NCBI RefSeq assembly: GCF_027497995.1 | Contig: NZ_JAODBT010000001.1 | Location: 62,001-126,000 of the forward strand | Source of the DNA: Stenotrophomonas sp. Iso1 | Lineage (GTDB): Bacteria > Pseudomonadota > Gammaproteobacteria > Xanthomonadales > Xanthomonadaceae | Reading direction: 5' to 3' | Length of the DNA: 64,000 nt | Made by a program: the position numbers and the translations under genes | Shown: one piece after another, positions 27,901-35,459 of the stretch | How the letters are laid out: each line of letters begins with the position of its first letter | Numbering within the stretch: the stretch's first letter is position 1 | Notes under the pieces: generated by a model | The model's input: only the letters and a program-made list of their open reading frames with translations | Databases searched by the model: none | What the model was told of the DNA's origin: nothing

Positions 27901-28708
27901 GAAATACCTGCAGCAACTGCATGCCGACGGCATCCAGGCCAAGGCGCAGCGCGAATACATGAACACCGAAGGCCATTGGTGGAGTGATCGCGTTGAAGCA
28001 CCCAGCGAATTTCTGCAGCGCGTGCGACTGGGCGGCATCGCCCTCAAGCGTAACCAGAGCTGGCCGGGCCATACCGTGAGTTGGCAGTTTGCACAGCCCG
28101 GTGGTGCCGAGCAGGTCGCATTGGCCGTGCATGCGCCTTCGCGTGAACGCTTCAAGGTCATCGCCTACAACGTTGGCAGCACCCCGCAGGACGCAACGCT
28201 GACTGGCTGGAATGTCGCGGCTGGCACGTGGCGCGTCAGCAGCGGCGTGGACCGCGATGGCGATGGCGTGATCGACGGCACGCCGGTAGTGCGCGACGTG
28301 GCGTTGGAGAAAAGCGTCGGCACGGTGTTGCGCTTTGCGCCGAAGCAGACGCAGGTATTCGAGTTCGAATTGGTGACGCCGGGAGTGCCGGTGGAGACGC
28401 GCGCGGATCTGGGAATCGGCCGGGGTGATCTGCGGGTGGAAGGTGAGCGTTTAACGTTAATGGTTCACAGCCTGGGTCACGTCGCCACGGCTGCGGGTTA
28501 CGCCGTGTTGGAAGATGCGCGCGGCCGTGAAGTGGCACGTGTTGCGATTCCTGCATTGGACGCACCGTTGGATCTGCAGCCACGAACCACGCAGGTGGAA
28601 CTGACGTTGCCTGCGGGCTTCAAGCGAGATGGCGCGCACGTGCGGGTGATGCAGGAAGGCGAGGGCAGTGAAGTGACGCTGCGGAACAACCGCTTGCCGT
28701 TGAACTGA
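24914..28708 (+). CDS. Large secreted LamG-domain protein, probable polysaccharide-active enzyme
   Basis: A 1264-residue protein. The ATG at 24914 gives a signal peptide ending PAAAQSP. Residues of roughly 50-245 form a LamG/concanavalin-like jelly roll (GTLSFFWRSRY, WQHIAFAWDEDKGVTLFVDGKDVA, FDEIRVYDRML). The middle is beta-rich with F5/8-like features. From about residue 610 onward the sequence becomes helical and Trp/Tyr-rich (NWGFLVEEHT, WWIDERQVDYGDFGGGISDDSD, MLYLNWGDP, HMFWAAWRWSGDD), like an alpha/alpha-toroid glycosidase or lyase. The C-terminal 200 residues are beta-rich. I cannot place it in a CAZy family. Its position after the receptor and near kdgK-eda suggests action on a uronic-acid polymer. 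Confidence 0.7.
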   Translation: MSRRSYRSTLRPLILASALLAALPAAAQSPFPQLLFRVSAEQGFVADHAQGDPVPNFQDKVSLVDDGAHGRAIQWQDDGVLSWNAPGNIQAERGTLSFFWRSRYAVGETPFVIFRVGYADHSSWDMAWLRIDWNGHGFDAFVTDANLARTRVSFKLDKTPTPEQWQHIAFAWDEDKGVTLFVDGKDVARAETTGDYDAALDQLGLAGRVMAPYQVQSRYNFLRGSDFDEIRVYDRMLDGAAVAALARNAAPRSGERAVASQRAWWHRYGWEGAAPPVLSTPVTTVRKVEFGDVKDKKQWMWKGTDGIAETTWPGVYNRSRLAGRNDYLQLPDWNTYVEGGQHLDLTIPDNERINRIEIRGAAFGTLDGSNGTLFTRPKGVVRSVDNVAEQQGGTLRFSNTEQETPIQEIWGYHVSDAAEPEGTVKQRYLIDSKVLPDYTNIATLRDYINGRFAPSERSVVMALPKGAGSRTRAADSLPTTPLPIVHVLIPSGVGDAPAAQPLIRSWAYSWENMHDGLDGVAIDLPALDLPATHDGLIPLNIRIKDPIWPARDMIDVSVSVKPGEARTLWLDVRDRILTADSLWLSIASAAPGFNAASLDGAEVRLVFKDRKEAIKEHVADRFNQVRDNWGFLVEEHTTSKRQGLYARVYADLSDLLRVDPDHALGRLYWNYISYNSQGKPPFTAPQAPKGVPAWAFNQLEDLKQVRRFVDWWIDERQVDYGDFGGGISDDSDLVQQWPGLALMGVQPERLNASLTALSDAVYKNGMFSNGLSTIETDELHAYEEGINANSAMLYLNWGDPLTVERLMETVKAFDERIILPNPQGHLLFSSNWYGGNKVYREPNWQWQKPYSFPALHPAFLMGEYNADPTGRKLVTGLADGYLAHAYTDDKGRWTLPNEINWATGKTRGGELNQGSGSGDIMHMFWAAWRWSGDDTYLKALDYRVVRGGPGVLSNLGENYIDVLGRQQDWGQQLIADADKGGGGFANITAWQMTGDMKYLQQLHADGIQAKAQREYMNTEGHWWSDRVEAPSEFLQRVRLGGIALKRNQSWPGHTVSWQFAQPGGAEQVALAVHAPSRERFKVIAYNVGSTPQDATLTGWNVAAGTWRVSSGVDRDGDGVIDGTPVVRDVALEKSVGTVLRFAPKQTQVFEFELVTPGVPVETRADLGIGRGDLRVEGERLTLMVHSLGHVATAAGYAVLEDARGREVARVAIPALDAPLDLQPRTTQVELTLPAGFKRDGAHVRVMQEGEGSEVTLRNNRLPLN

Positions 28709-28725
28709 GCCAAGTCACGGAACCG

Positions 28726-28757
28726 CCCCTCCCTTTCGTGCAGAGAAGGGGAGGGGG
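28726..28757 (+). terminator. Putative terminator of the LamG gene
   Basis: CCCCTCCCTTTC and GAAGGGGAGGGG arms form a 12-bp stem with one mismatch about 18 bp past the stop, followed after several bases by a short TTTT. It lies between convergent genes. Confidence 0.55.
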
Positions 28758-28890
28758 CTTCCTGTTTTGTACCGCTCCACCGCATGAAGGTTGGCGATAG
28801 CAGTTCTGCGGGATTCAAACGTGGCGGTCACCGGCCATCCCGGCAACTGCAACCTCCCTCCAACTTCCCGTGCTGCGCAGGGGCAGGTTG

Positions 28891-29766
28891 TCAGCGCCGT
28901 GCTTGCCGCAGCACAACGGCTTGCGCCCAGCGCGCCGCGATGTTCGGCGCGGTGATGCACACCGCCTCATCGGTCACGGTGGTCACCGCGCGCTCCAGCA
29001 GCTGGATGTCCGCTTCATGCTGGCGCGCCACGTGCGGGTCTTCAAAGAAGATCGCACGCTGGCAGCGATGCTCCAGTACGCGGTCGGCAATCTGCGCGTC
29101 GCCGCCCAGCGGGCCGCTCTGGAAGCGCTGGATCCATTCTTGCTCGCGTGGCCAACCACGGCTCCATGCCATCTCATTCAACCGTTGGCCGGTGGTGCCG
29201 GTGCCAATGCGCTGCGCGAACTGCGACAGCACGTCGAAGTGCTCGGCGGCGAAGTCCAGCATCTGCGGCTTGCGTGCGTCATGCGCAATCAACGCCAGCG
29301 TCTGCTTGCCGAAATCATTCAGATCATCAGCGCCGGCATCTGGCGCGAAGCCGGCATGGATGCGCTCCATCTCGATCCAGTCGCGCGCGGTGGCAACGGT
29401 CGAGATGAACGGCTTGCCGTGGATCACGCACTGGCGCTTGAGCGCGATGGCCTCGGGGAAAATGGAAGAAGGATCAACCGGATCGATGAAATAGATGGCG
29501 CCATCGAGCGTGCGCTCTGGCGTGCCCATGCCCACCACCTCGGCGACCAGCTTCATCAAGCCGCCTTCGCGACCGTTGGGATAGCGCTGCAGGGCAGGGT
29601 AGTCGGCCAGCGGGCCGGCAGCGGCGATGGCATCGAACGTACGGCCAACGGCGTGCAGTTCCACGCCCAGTTCGCGGATGCCACCTTCGCAGGCACGCAG
29701 CCAACGGAACAGCGCGGCGTCGGCGCTCTCATGGTGCAGACGGTTGGCGGCCAGGCCGATGCGCAT
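28891..29766 (-). CDS. Double-domain methylglyoxal synthase-like protein
   Basis: A 291-residue protein made of two tandem methylglyoxal-synthase (MGS-like) domains; ordinary MgsA is about 150 residues. The ATG at 29766 has an AAGGGGA ribosome site. The second half retains the catalytic layout of MgsA: AHDARKPQML (His, Asp, Lys), the phosphate-binding GTGTTGQ, SGPLGGDAQIAD with the key Asp, and FFEDPHVARQHEADIQLL with the conserved His and Asp. The first half is a diverged copy: AANRLHHES, YPNGREGG instead of SGPxGGD, and IYFIDPVDPSS. I infer that activity (dihydroxyacetone phosphate to methylglyoxal) lies in the second domain and the first is structural or regulatory. Confidence 0.82.
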   Translation of the reverse strand: MRIGLAANRLHHESADAALFRWLRACEGGIRELGVELHAVGRTFDAIAAAGPLADYPALQRYPNGREGGLMKLVAEVVGMGTPERTLDGAIYFIDPVDPSSIFPEAIALKRQCVIHGKPFISTVATARDWIEMERIHAGFAPDAGADDLNDFGKQTLALIAHDARKPQMLDFAAEHFDVLSQFAQRIGTGTTGQRLNEMAWSRGWPREQEWIQRFQSGPLGGDAQIADRVLEHRCQRAIFFEDPHVARQHEADIQLLERAVTTVTDEAVCITAPNIAARWAQAVVLRQARR

Positions 29767-29835
29767 CGTGATTCCCCTTGGGTCGTAGGCGGATGAGTTT
29801 AGGTCACGCCTTCCCCGCCTGCCCATGAATGATTA

Positions 29836-30050
29836 CAGGCGAAAGCCAGTGCTGGCCCTCCTCCGCCCTTCGGGCACCTGCATTCGGCACATCCATATGC
29901 CTCACCCGTTGGCGGCTTCGCCGTGCAACTCGGCAGTCCTGCCGAGTTGTCGTCCCACATGTGGGGGAAGGGAGAGTGTCGGGCACCGCCTTGTCTGCTG
30001 TCCCCTCTCCCGTTCACGGGAGAGGGGTAGGGGTGAGGGCAGCTCTTAAA
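29836..30050. repeat. Composite dispersed repeat, copy 1
   Basis: About 215 bp that closely match 53532-53950 in order: a GGCGAAAG...GGCCCTC start, CATTCGGCACA, a GGCGGCTTCGCCGTGCAACTCGGC-type segment, a CGAGTTGTCGTCCC segment, GGGAGAGTG, and a final CTCTCCC / GGGAGAGGGG hairpin with TAGGGGTGAGGGC. This copy holds one internal unit where the other holds five. It lies between the MGS-like gene and the AraC gene. Confidence 0.8.
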
Positions 30051-30079
30051 GCTCTGTAGCGCTTAAGCTTCAAAAAAAA

Positions 30080-30808
30080 TCACCGCATCATCGCCCGGTA
30101 ATCCCTAGGCGTGATGCCCACCGTCGCCTTGAACTGCCGCGAGAACGCGCTCTGGTCGGAGAACCCGCACGACTGCCCGATCTCGGCGATGTTCATTTCT
30201 GTCAGCAACAACCGCATCGCTTCCTCGATACGCAGCTTGGTCAGCAGCTGCTGTGGGCTGAGCTGGAATACCCGCTTGAACAGCCGCTCCAGCTGCGCGA
30301 CCGAGACGCCTGCGATATCGGCCAGGGCCTGCACGCGCAATGGCAAACCGTAGTTGGCCTGCATGTGCTCCAGTGCACGTTGCAGACGAATGAAGGACGA
30401 GTGGCGATTGTCCGGCCGGCCCAGGTCGCGTGAGATGCCGATCAACCCGCCGATACCTTTGCTGCCGGTGAGCGGGCGCTTGATGGTCAGGCACCAGCCG
30501 GCGGTGCGGTTGGCGTAGAGGTGGAGTTCGAGTTGGTTCTCGATCAACTCGCCCTCCAGTACGCGCTTGTCCTGGGAGACGTAGGAACTGCCCAGCCGCT
30601 CGGGAAACACCTGCAACGCGGTCTTGCCGACCAGCTCGTCACGGCTCTTCACGCCCAGCCGTTTCACCAGTGTGTTGTTGACGTGCGTGTAACGGCACTG
30701 GCGGTCCTTGATGAAGAACACCACGTCGGGAATGGCGTCGAACATGTCCTGCAGTTCATCGAGTGAGAGCTGAACGTCGATCTGGGCAGGCTTTAAGTTG
30801 TGCTGCAT
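30080..30808 (-). CDS. PAS-AraC transcriptional regulator, probable hydroxyproline-locus activator
   Basis: A 242-residue regulator. An N-terminal PAS domain (about residues 17-130: LQDMFDAIPDVVFFIKDRQCRYTHVN, VGKTALQVFP, LTGSKGIGGLIGISRDL) is joined to a C-terminal AraC-type pair of helix-turn-helix motifs (about 143-242: LADIAGVSVAQLERLFKRVFQLSP, IAEIGQSCGFSDQSAFSRQFKATVGITP). It is divergent from the hydroxyproline epimerase with 143 bp between starts, the classical place for a pathway activator; AraC-family regulators also control hydroxyproline genes in Pseudomonas. That the PAS domain senses a pathway ligand is inference. Confidence 0.88.
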   Translation of the reverse strand: MQHNLKPAQIDVQLSLDELQDMFDAIPDVVFFIKDRQCRYTHVNNTLVKRLGVKSRDELVGKTALQVFPERLGSSYVSQDKRVLEGELIENQLELHLYANRTAGWCLTIKRPLTGSKGIGGLIGISRDLGRPDNRHSSFIRLQRALEHMQANYGLPLRVQALADIAGVSVAQLERLFKRVFQLSPQQLLTKLRIEEAMRLLLTEMNIAEIGQSCGFSDQSAFSRQFKATVGITPRDYRAMMR

Positions 30809-30951
30809 TGCGTCGTAGACCTTCGTAAAGGAAACGGTGACTGGTGCAGGAATAAAGCATCCCGGCTGATGGCCGGTGTTCCCGATTATGCATATTTCCG
30901 CATTCGTGTTGGGGAGTCTGTCCTAGCGTGTACTTGCATGCGAGGACGAAG
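30809..30951. promoter_or_regulatory. Divergent promoter region of regulator and hydroxyproline operon
   Basis: This 143-bp gap between divergent starts must hold promoters for both directions. The segment ATTATGCATATTTCCGCATT (30884-30903) is its most AT-rich part. I could not identify a convincing paired operator by eye. Confidence 0.5.
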
Positions 30952-31905
30952 ATGAGCCCCATGAAGACCATCCACGTCATTGACTCACACACTGCGGGCG
31001 AGCCCACGCGAGTCGTCATGTCGGGCTTCCCGGACCTGGGCCAGGGAAGCCTTGCACAACGCCGCGAAACCTTCCGCGACCGCTATGACCATTGGCGCAG
31101 TGCCATCGCCTGTGAGCCACGTGGTTCGGACACGATGGTCGGCGCGCTGTTGCTGGAACCCACCGATCCGCGCTGCTGTGCGGGCGTGATCTTCTTCAAC
31201 AATGTCGGCTATCTGGGCATGTGCGGGCACGGCACCATCGGCCTGACCCGGACCCTGGCGCATGTGGGCCGCATCCAGCCGGGCGAGCACCTGATCGAGA
31301 CGCCAGTCGGCGTGGTGGGTGTCACCCTGCATGCCGACGGCAAGGTATCCATCGACAACGTTGAGAGCTATCGCTTCGCTGCCCACGCCGAAGTGGATGT
31401 GCCCGGCATCGGCAAGGTCAAGGGCGACATCGCATGGGGCGGCAACTGGTTCTTCATCACCAAGCAGACGCCTGCACCGCTGGATATTGCCCATCGCAAT
31501 GAACTGAGCAACTACACCATCGCGGTGCAGCAGGCGCTGGAAGTGAGTGGCATCCGTGGTGAGAACGGCGGTGTCATCGACCACGTCGAAATCAGTGGCG
31601 ATGCACCGGATGGTTCGGGCGCACGCAACTTCGTGATGTGCCCGGGTGGCGCGTACGACCGCTCGCCCTGCGGTACCGGCACCAGTGCCAAGATCGCCTG
31701 CCTGGCTGCCGACGGGGAACTGGCCGAGGGTGAGCGCTGGGTGCAGCAGGGCATCCTTGGCAGCGCCTTTGAAGGCCGCTATCGCAAGGGAGCGCGCGGC
31801 GTCATGCCCACCATCATCGGGCAGGCGTGGATCACGGGTACCGCGCAGATCCTGATCGAAGAAAGTGATCCGTTGGCATGGGGCATCGGCGGGGCACGTC
31901 CCTGA
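30952..31905 (+). CDS. lhpA: 4-Hydroxyproline 2-epimerase
   Basis: A 317-residue proline-racemase-family enzyme that converts trans-4-hydroxy-L-proline to cis-4-hydroxy-D-proline, the entry step of the pathway. The ATG at 30952 follows GAGGA at good spacing. Both catalytic cysteines are present: Cys91 in MCGHGTIG and Cys240 in SPCGTGTSAK. Two cysteines mean epimerase/racemase; the trans-3-hydroxyproline dehydratases of the same family replace the second with Thr. The next gene begins 1 bp after the stop. The downstream dehydrogenase, deaminase and semialdehyde dehydrogenase make hydroxyproline rather than proline the likely substrate. Confidence 0.92.
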   Translation: MSPMKTIHVIDSHTAGEPTRVVMSGFPDLGQGSLAQRRETFRDRYDHWRSAIACEPRGSDTMVGALLLEPTDPRCCAGVIFFNNVGYLGMCGHGTIGLTRTLAHVGRIQPGEHLIETPVGVVGVTLHADGKVSIDNVESYRFAAHAEVDVPGIGKVKGDIAWGGNWFFITKQTPAPLDIAHRNELSNYTIAVQQALEVSGIRGENGGVIDHVEISGDAPDGSGARNFVMCPGGAYDRSPCGTGTSAKIACLAADGELAEGERWVQQGILGSAFEGRYRKGARGVMPTIIGQAWITGTAQILIEESDPLAWGIGGARP

Positions 31906-31906
31906 C

Positions 31907-33013
31907 ATGCGCCAGTTCGACCTCATCGTCGTCGGAGCCGGAATCGTTGGTGCGCAATGCGCGCACCTTGCGACCGCCGGTGGCCGCAAGGTCGCCATCA
32001 TCGAACCCGATGTGGTCGGCGGTGGCGTGACCGCTGCGTCGATGGGCCACCTGGTGACGATGGACGACGATCCGGCCGAGCTGGCGTTGAGCCGTTATTC
32101 GTTGGCGTTGTGGGAACAGTACAAAGACATCGCCGACGCCGAATTCAGCCGCTGCGGCACGTTGTGGGTGGCGGCGACAGAACACGAAATGCAGGCGGTA
32201 CCGGCCAAGCGCGAGCGTCTGGCGCAGGCCGGCATTCGTACCGAAGCGGTAGACGCCGTGGGCCTGCGGCAGCTGGAGCCGGCCTTGGCCGGTGATCTGC
32301 TCGGCGGCATGTTGGTACCGGACGAGGCCGTGGTGTATCCGCCGCGCATCTGCGATTGGCTGGTGCAGCGAGCCGTTGCCGGTGGTGCAAGCCTGTTCCA
32401 GGGCCGGCGTGTGGTTCGCCTGCGTGCGGATGGTGTGGAACTGGACGACGGCAGTCTGCTCTCCGGCACGGTGGTGGTGGCTGCCGGCAACGCCAGCACC
32501 ACGTTGTTGCCCGAACTGCCGATGCACCAGCGTCGCGGCCATCTGGTCATCACCGATCGCTACCCCGGCATGCTTAATCACCAGGTGCTGGAGCTGGGCT
32601 ACGCCGACAGCGCGCACGGCAATGACGCCGTCAGTGTGGCCTTCAATGTGCAGCCACGGCCGACCGGCCAGCTGCTGCTGGGTTCCTCGCGCGAGCATGG
32701 GCAGCGGGACGGCGGGATCAATCCTGCCGTGCTGCAGCGGATGCTTGAACGCACCTTCCGTTACCTGCCGGCATTGGCGCCGCTGAAAGCCATCCGCGTG
32801 TGGACAGGCCAGCGTCCTTGCACGGCAGATGGCCGGCCGTACATCGGTGCCATGCCGGGTTGGCGTGGCATCTGGGTTGCCACCGGCCATGAAGGGCTGG
32901 GCGTGGCCACGTCCACCGGCACCGCGCAGTTGCTGCTGGATCTGATGGATGGCAACACGCCCGCGATTGATCCGGCACCGTACGACCCGGCGAGGGCACT
33001 GGTATGGGCATGA
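31907..33013 (+). CDS. D-hydroxyproline dehydrogenase, FAD subunit (HcnC/D-amino-acid-oxidase type)
   Basis: A 368-residue FAD-dependent amine oxidoreductase with the N-terminal dinucleotide fold (DLIVVGAGIVGAQCAHLA) and a C-terminal DAO-type substrate domain (IRVWTGQRPCTADGRPYIG, WVATGHEGLGVATSTG). I start it at the ATG at 31907, one base after the epimerase stop; the longer reading overlaps that gene without a ribosome site. In heteromeric D-hydroxyproline dehydrogenases this subunit oxidises the ring C-N bond to pyrroline-4-hydroxy-2-carboxylate. The next two genes encode the expected partner subunits, each overlapping the one before. Confidence 0.88.
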   Translation: MRQFDLIVVGAGIVGAQCAHLATAGGRKVAIIEPDVVGGGVTAASMGHLVTMDDDPAELALSRYSLALWEQYKDIADAEFSRCGTLWVAATEHEMQAVPAKRERLAQAGIRTEAVDAVGLRQLEPALAGDLLGGMLVPDEAVVYPPRICDWLVQRAVAGGASLFQGRRVVRLRADGVELDDGSLLSGTVVVAAGNASTTLLPELPMHQRRGHLVITDRYPGMLNHQVLELGYADSAHGNDAVSVAFNVQPRPTGQLLLGSSREHGQRDGGINPAVLQRMLERTFRYLPALAPLKAIRVWTGQRPCTADGRPYIGAMPGWRGIWVATGHEGLGVATSTGTAQLLLDLMDGNTPAIDPAPYDPARALVWA

Positions 33014-33258
33014 CGCCGGTGATGGTGCATCTGCGCATTGATGACACCGAGATCGCGGTGATTGCCGGCACCAGCGTGGCAGCGGCCATCGCGCACGTGG
33101 GCGGCACTACACGCACCTCCTGCACCGGCATGCGTCGCGCGCCGCTGTGCGGCGTGGGCGTGTGTTTTGAATGCCGGGCGACCGTCAATGGCATTGCACA
33201 GGAACGCACCTGCCTGCTGCCGGTGGCCGATGCCATGGAGGTACGCACCCATGGCTGA
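33004..33258 (+). CDS. D-hydroxyproline dehydrogenase, small [2Fe-2S] subunit
   Basis: An 84-residue ferredoxin-like protein of the HcnA/SoxA-gamma type. Cysteines in TSCTGMRRAPLCGVGVCFECR plus a later ERTC supply the four ligands of a plant-type [2Fe-2S] cluster. It overlaps the preceding gene by 10 bp if the ATG at 33004 is used, or by ATGA if the second ATG at 33010 is used. The next gene also overlaps it, by 8 bp. It should pass electrons between the flavin subunits. Alone it would not be assignable; the context is what gives the role. Confidence 0.85.
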   Translation: MGMTPVMVHLRIDDTEIAVIAGTSVAAAIAHVGGTTRTSCTGMRRAPLCGVGVCFECRATVNGIAQERTCLLPVADAMEVRTHG

Positions 33259-34558
33259 GCGCATTTTGAACTGTGATGTCGCCGTCATCGGCGCGGGCCC
33301 GGCAGGCCTTTCGGCAGCGGTCGCGGCGTCGTCGCAAGGCGCGCGCGTGGTGATCGTGGATGCGCAGCCAGTGGCCGGTGGCCAGATATGGCGCAACGAT
33401 GTGCGCCTGGGCGCACCGGCGCCAGCGCTGGCACTGCGCGACAAGGTCAATGCCGCAGGCGCGACGTTGCTGTCGCGTCACGAAGTGGTGGCAGCCAGTG
33501 GCAAGCAGTTGCTGCTCAACGGAGACAGTGGCGCGACCACGCTGGGTTACGGCGCCTTGGTGCTGGCCACGGGTGCACGCGAACTGCTGTTGCCGTTCCC
33601 CGGCTGGACGTTGCCCGGCGTCACCGGTGCCGGTGGTGCACAGGCGCTTGCCAAGCAAGGCGCGCCGATGCGCGGCAAGCGCGTATTGGTGGCCGGATCC
33701 GGCCCACTGTTGCTGGCCAGCGCCTATACCTTGAAACGGCATGGCGCTGTCGTGGTCGGCATCCATGAGCAGGCCACGCGCCAACAGGTGCATGCGTTCG
33801 CCGCAGCGCTGTGGCGCTGGCCCAGCAAGGTGTTGCAGGCCGTGCAGCTACGCACCGCGTTGACCGGCGTTGCCTACCACAGCGACAGCCATGTGCTGCG
33901 TGCATTCGGCGACGAGCGTCTGCAGGCCGTTGAACTGCAGCGTGGGACGCGCAGGGAAACCATCGAATGCGACCAGCTTGCCTGCGGCTTTGGCCTGGTA
34001 CCCAACATTGAGCTGGCCCAGCTGTTGTCGTGCGAACTGCGTGCAGAAAGCCGGCATGACGTGGTTGCGGTAGACGAGTACCAGCGCACCAGCGTTGCCG
34101 ATGTATTCGCTGCCGGCGAAGCCTGCGGCATCGGTGGCGTGGACTGCGCCACCGTGGAAGGAACCATCGCTGGCCTGGTCGCGGCCAATGCACCGGAGGC
34201 GGCGCGGCAGCATTTCCGCCGCCGCCAACGCGCACGCCACTTCGCCACGTTGCTGCGCACGCACTTCGCGCTTGGCGATGCGGTCCGCCAGCTGGCCGAT
34301 CCGGACACCTTGGTCTGTCGCTGCGAAGACGTGCGTTTTTCCGATCTGGCGGGCATGCACGACGCACGCCAGATCAAGTTGAAGACGCGATGTGGCATGG
34401 GGCCATGCCAGGGACGCATCTGCGGCCCGGCCCTCACCGAAATCGCCAATCTCCCCCGCTCGGGCTTGCGCCCCCCCGTTTTCCCCGTTCCGTTGAACGT
34501 GCTGGCAGCGCTGCACGCCACCACGGCAACGGATTCATCCTCAGGAGTCATGAAATGA
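33251..34558 (+). CDS. D-hydroxyproline dehydrogenase, NAD(P)/FAD oxidoreductase subunit (HcnB type)
   Basis: A 435-residue flavoprotein. The ATG at 33251 overlaps the small subunit by 8 bp. The N-terminus is an FAD-binding fold (CDVAVIGAGPAGLSAAVAA), an internal nucleotide fold follows (GKRVLVAGSGPLLLASAY), and the C-terminal about 70 residues hold a BFD-like iron-sulfur domain with CRCEDV and CGMGPCQGRICGP. This HcnA-HcnB-HcnC-like trio is shared by hydrogen cyanide synthase and by heteromeric D-hydroxyproline and proline dehydrogenases; the neighbouring epimerase and deaminase decide for hydroxyproline. It overlaps the deaminase gene by four bases. Confidence 0.88.
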   Translation: MAERILNCDVAVIGAGPAGLSAAVAASSQGARVVIVDAQPVAGGQIWRNDVRLGAPAPALALRDKVNAAGATLLSRHEVVAASGKQLLLNGDSGATTLGYGALVLATGARELLLPFPGWTLPGVTGAGGAQALAKQGAPMRGKRVLVAGSGPLLLASAYTLKRHGAVVVGIHEQATRQQVHAFAAALWRWPSKVLQAVQLRTALTGVAYHSDSHVLRAFGDERLQAVELQRGTRRETIECDQLACGFGLVPNIELAQLLSCELRAESRHDVVAVDEYQRTSVADVFAAGEACGIGGVDCATVEGTIAGLVAANAPEAARQHFRRRQRARHFATLLRTHFALGDAVRQLADPDTLVCRCEDVRFSDLAGMHDARQIKLKTRCGMGPCQGRICGPALTEIANLPRSGLRPPVFPVPLNVLAALHATTATDSSSGVMK

Positions 34559-35457
34559 GCAAGAGCATGTGGCAGGGCGTCATTCCTGCACTCACCACGC
34601 CGTTCGCCGCTGATGGCGAAGTCGATCACGCGTTCCTCGCCACGCATGCCAAGTGGCAGATCGAGGCCGGCTGCATCGGCGTGGTGCCGCTGGGATCGCT
34701 GGGCGAAAGCGCGACGCTTTCGTTCGACGAAAAGGTCGCCATCGTCCGCACGCTGGTCAAGGCGCTGGGCGATACCGCACCGGTCATCCCGGGTATCGGC
34801 GCGCTGTCCACCGAGGAAGCCGTGCAGCTGGCCAAGGCCTGCGAAGCGGAAGGCGCACGTGGCCTGATGGTGTTGCCGCCGTACGCGTATTCGACGGATT
34901 GGAAGGAGATGAGCGCGCACTTCCGTGCCATCGCCACGGCGACCAAGTTGCCGATCCTGCTGTACAACAATCCCATCGCTTACAAGACCGACTTCACCGC
35001 CACGCAGATTGCCGAGCTGGCCAACGACCTGCCGCAGATCGAAGCGATCAAGGAATCGTCCGGCGACATCCGTCGTCTGGCCGACATCCAGGCCCTGATC
35101 GGCGACCGCCTGGTGCTGATGACCGGTATCGACGACGCCATCGTCGAAGGCCTCGCAATGGGCGTTACCGGCTGGATCGCCGGCCAGGTCAATGCGTTCC
35201 CGCATGAATCGGTGGCGTTGTTCGAACGCGCACGTGATGGCGGATATGACGCAGTGAAGGATCTATACAGCTGGTTCCTGCCGTTGCTGCGGCTGGATAC
35301 CGTGCCCAAGTTCGTGCAGCTGATCAAGCTGACCCAGCAGTGCGTCAACTGGGGCGATGAGCGCGTACGCGCCCCGCGCCTGGTCGTTGACGGTGCTGAA
35401 CGCGACGCGGCGCTGAAGGTCATCGAAGACGCCATCAAGTCCCGTCCGGAGTTGTAA
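34555..35457 (+). CDS. Pyrroline-4-hydroxy-2-carboxylate deaminase (DapA family)
   Basis: A 300-residue DHDPS/NAL-superfamily enzyme. It starts in an ATGA overlap with the previous gene. The Schiff-base lysine is in IEAIKESSGD, and GSLGESATLSFDEK and VLPPYAYSTDW match the family core, although the GTTGE of true DHDPS is replaced by GSLGE. In the hydroxyproline pathway this enzyme dehydrates and deaminates the imine to 2-oxoglutarate semialdehyde and ammonia. The exact placement between dehydrogenase subunits and a 2-oxoglutarate semialdehyde dehydrogenase supports this over lysine biosynthesis. Confidence 0.9.
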   Translation: MSKSMWQGVIPALTTPFAADGEVDHAFLATHAKWQIEAGCIGVVPLGSLGESATLSFDEKVAIVRTLVKALGDTAPVIPGIGALSTEEAVQLAKACEAEGARGLMVLPPYAYSTDWKEMSAHFRAIATATKLPILLYNNPIAYKTDFTATQIAELANDLPQIEAIKESSGDIRRLADIQALIGDRLVLMTGIDDAIVEGLAMGVTGWIAGQVNAFPHESVALFERARDGGYDAVKDLYSWFLPLLRLDTVPKFVQLIKLTQQCVNWGDERVRAPRLVVDGAERDAALKVIEDAIKSRPEL

Positions 35458-35459
35458 TC

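Noticed and set aside
30952..31905. trans-3-Hydroxyproline dehydratase instead of epimerase
   Set aside because: The dehydratase branch has Thr at the second catalytic position; here Cys240 is present along with Cys91.
31907..34558. Hydrogen cyanide synthase (hcnABC)
   Set aside because: The three subunits are of that general type, but they are embedded between the hydroxyproline epimerase and the deaminase with overlapping genes, which fits heteromeric D-hydroxyproline dehydrogenase.
34555..35457. Dihydrodipicolinate synthase for lysine biosynthesis
   Set aside because: The GTTGE motif is replaced by GSLGE and the operon context is hydroxyproline catabolism.
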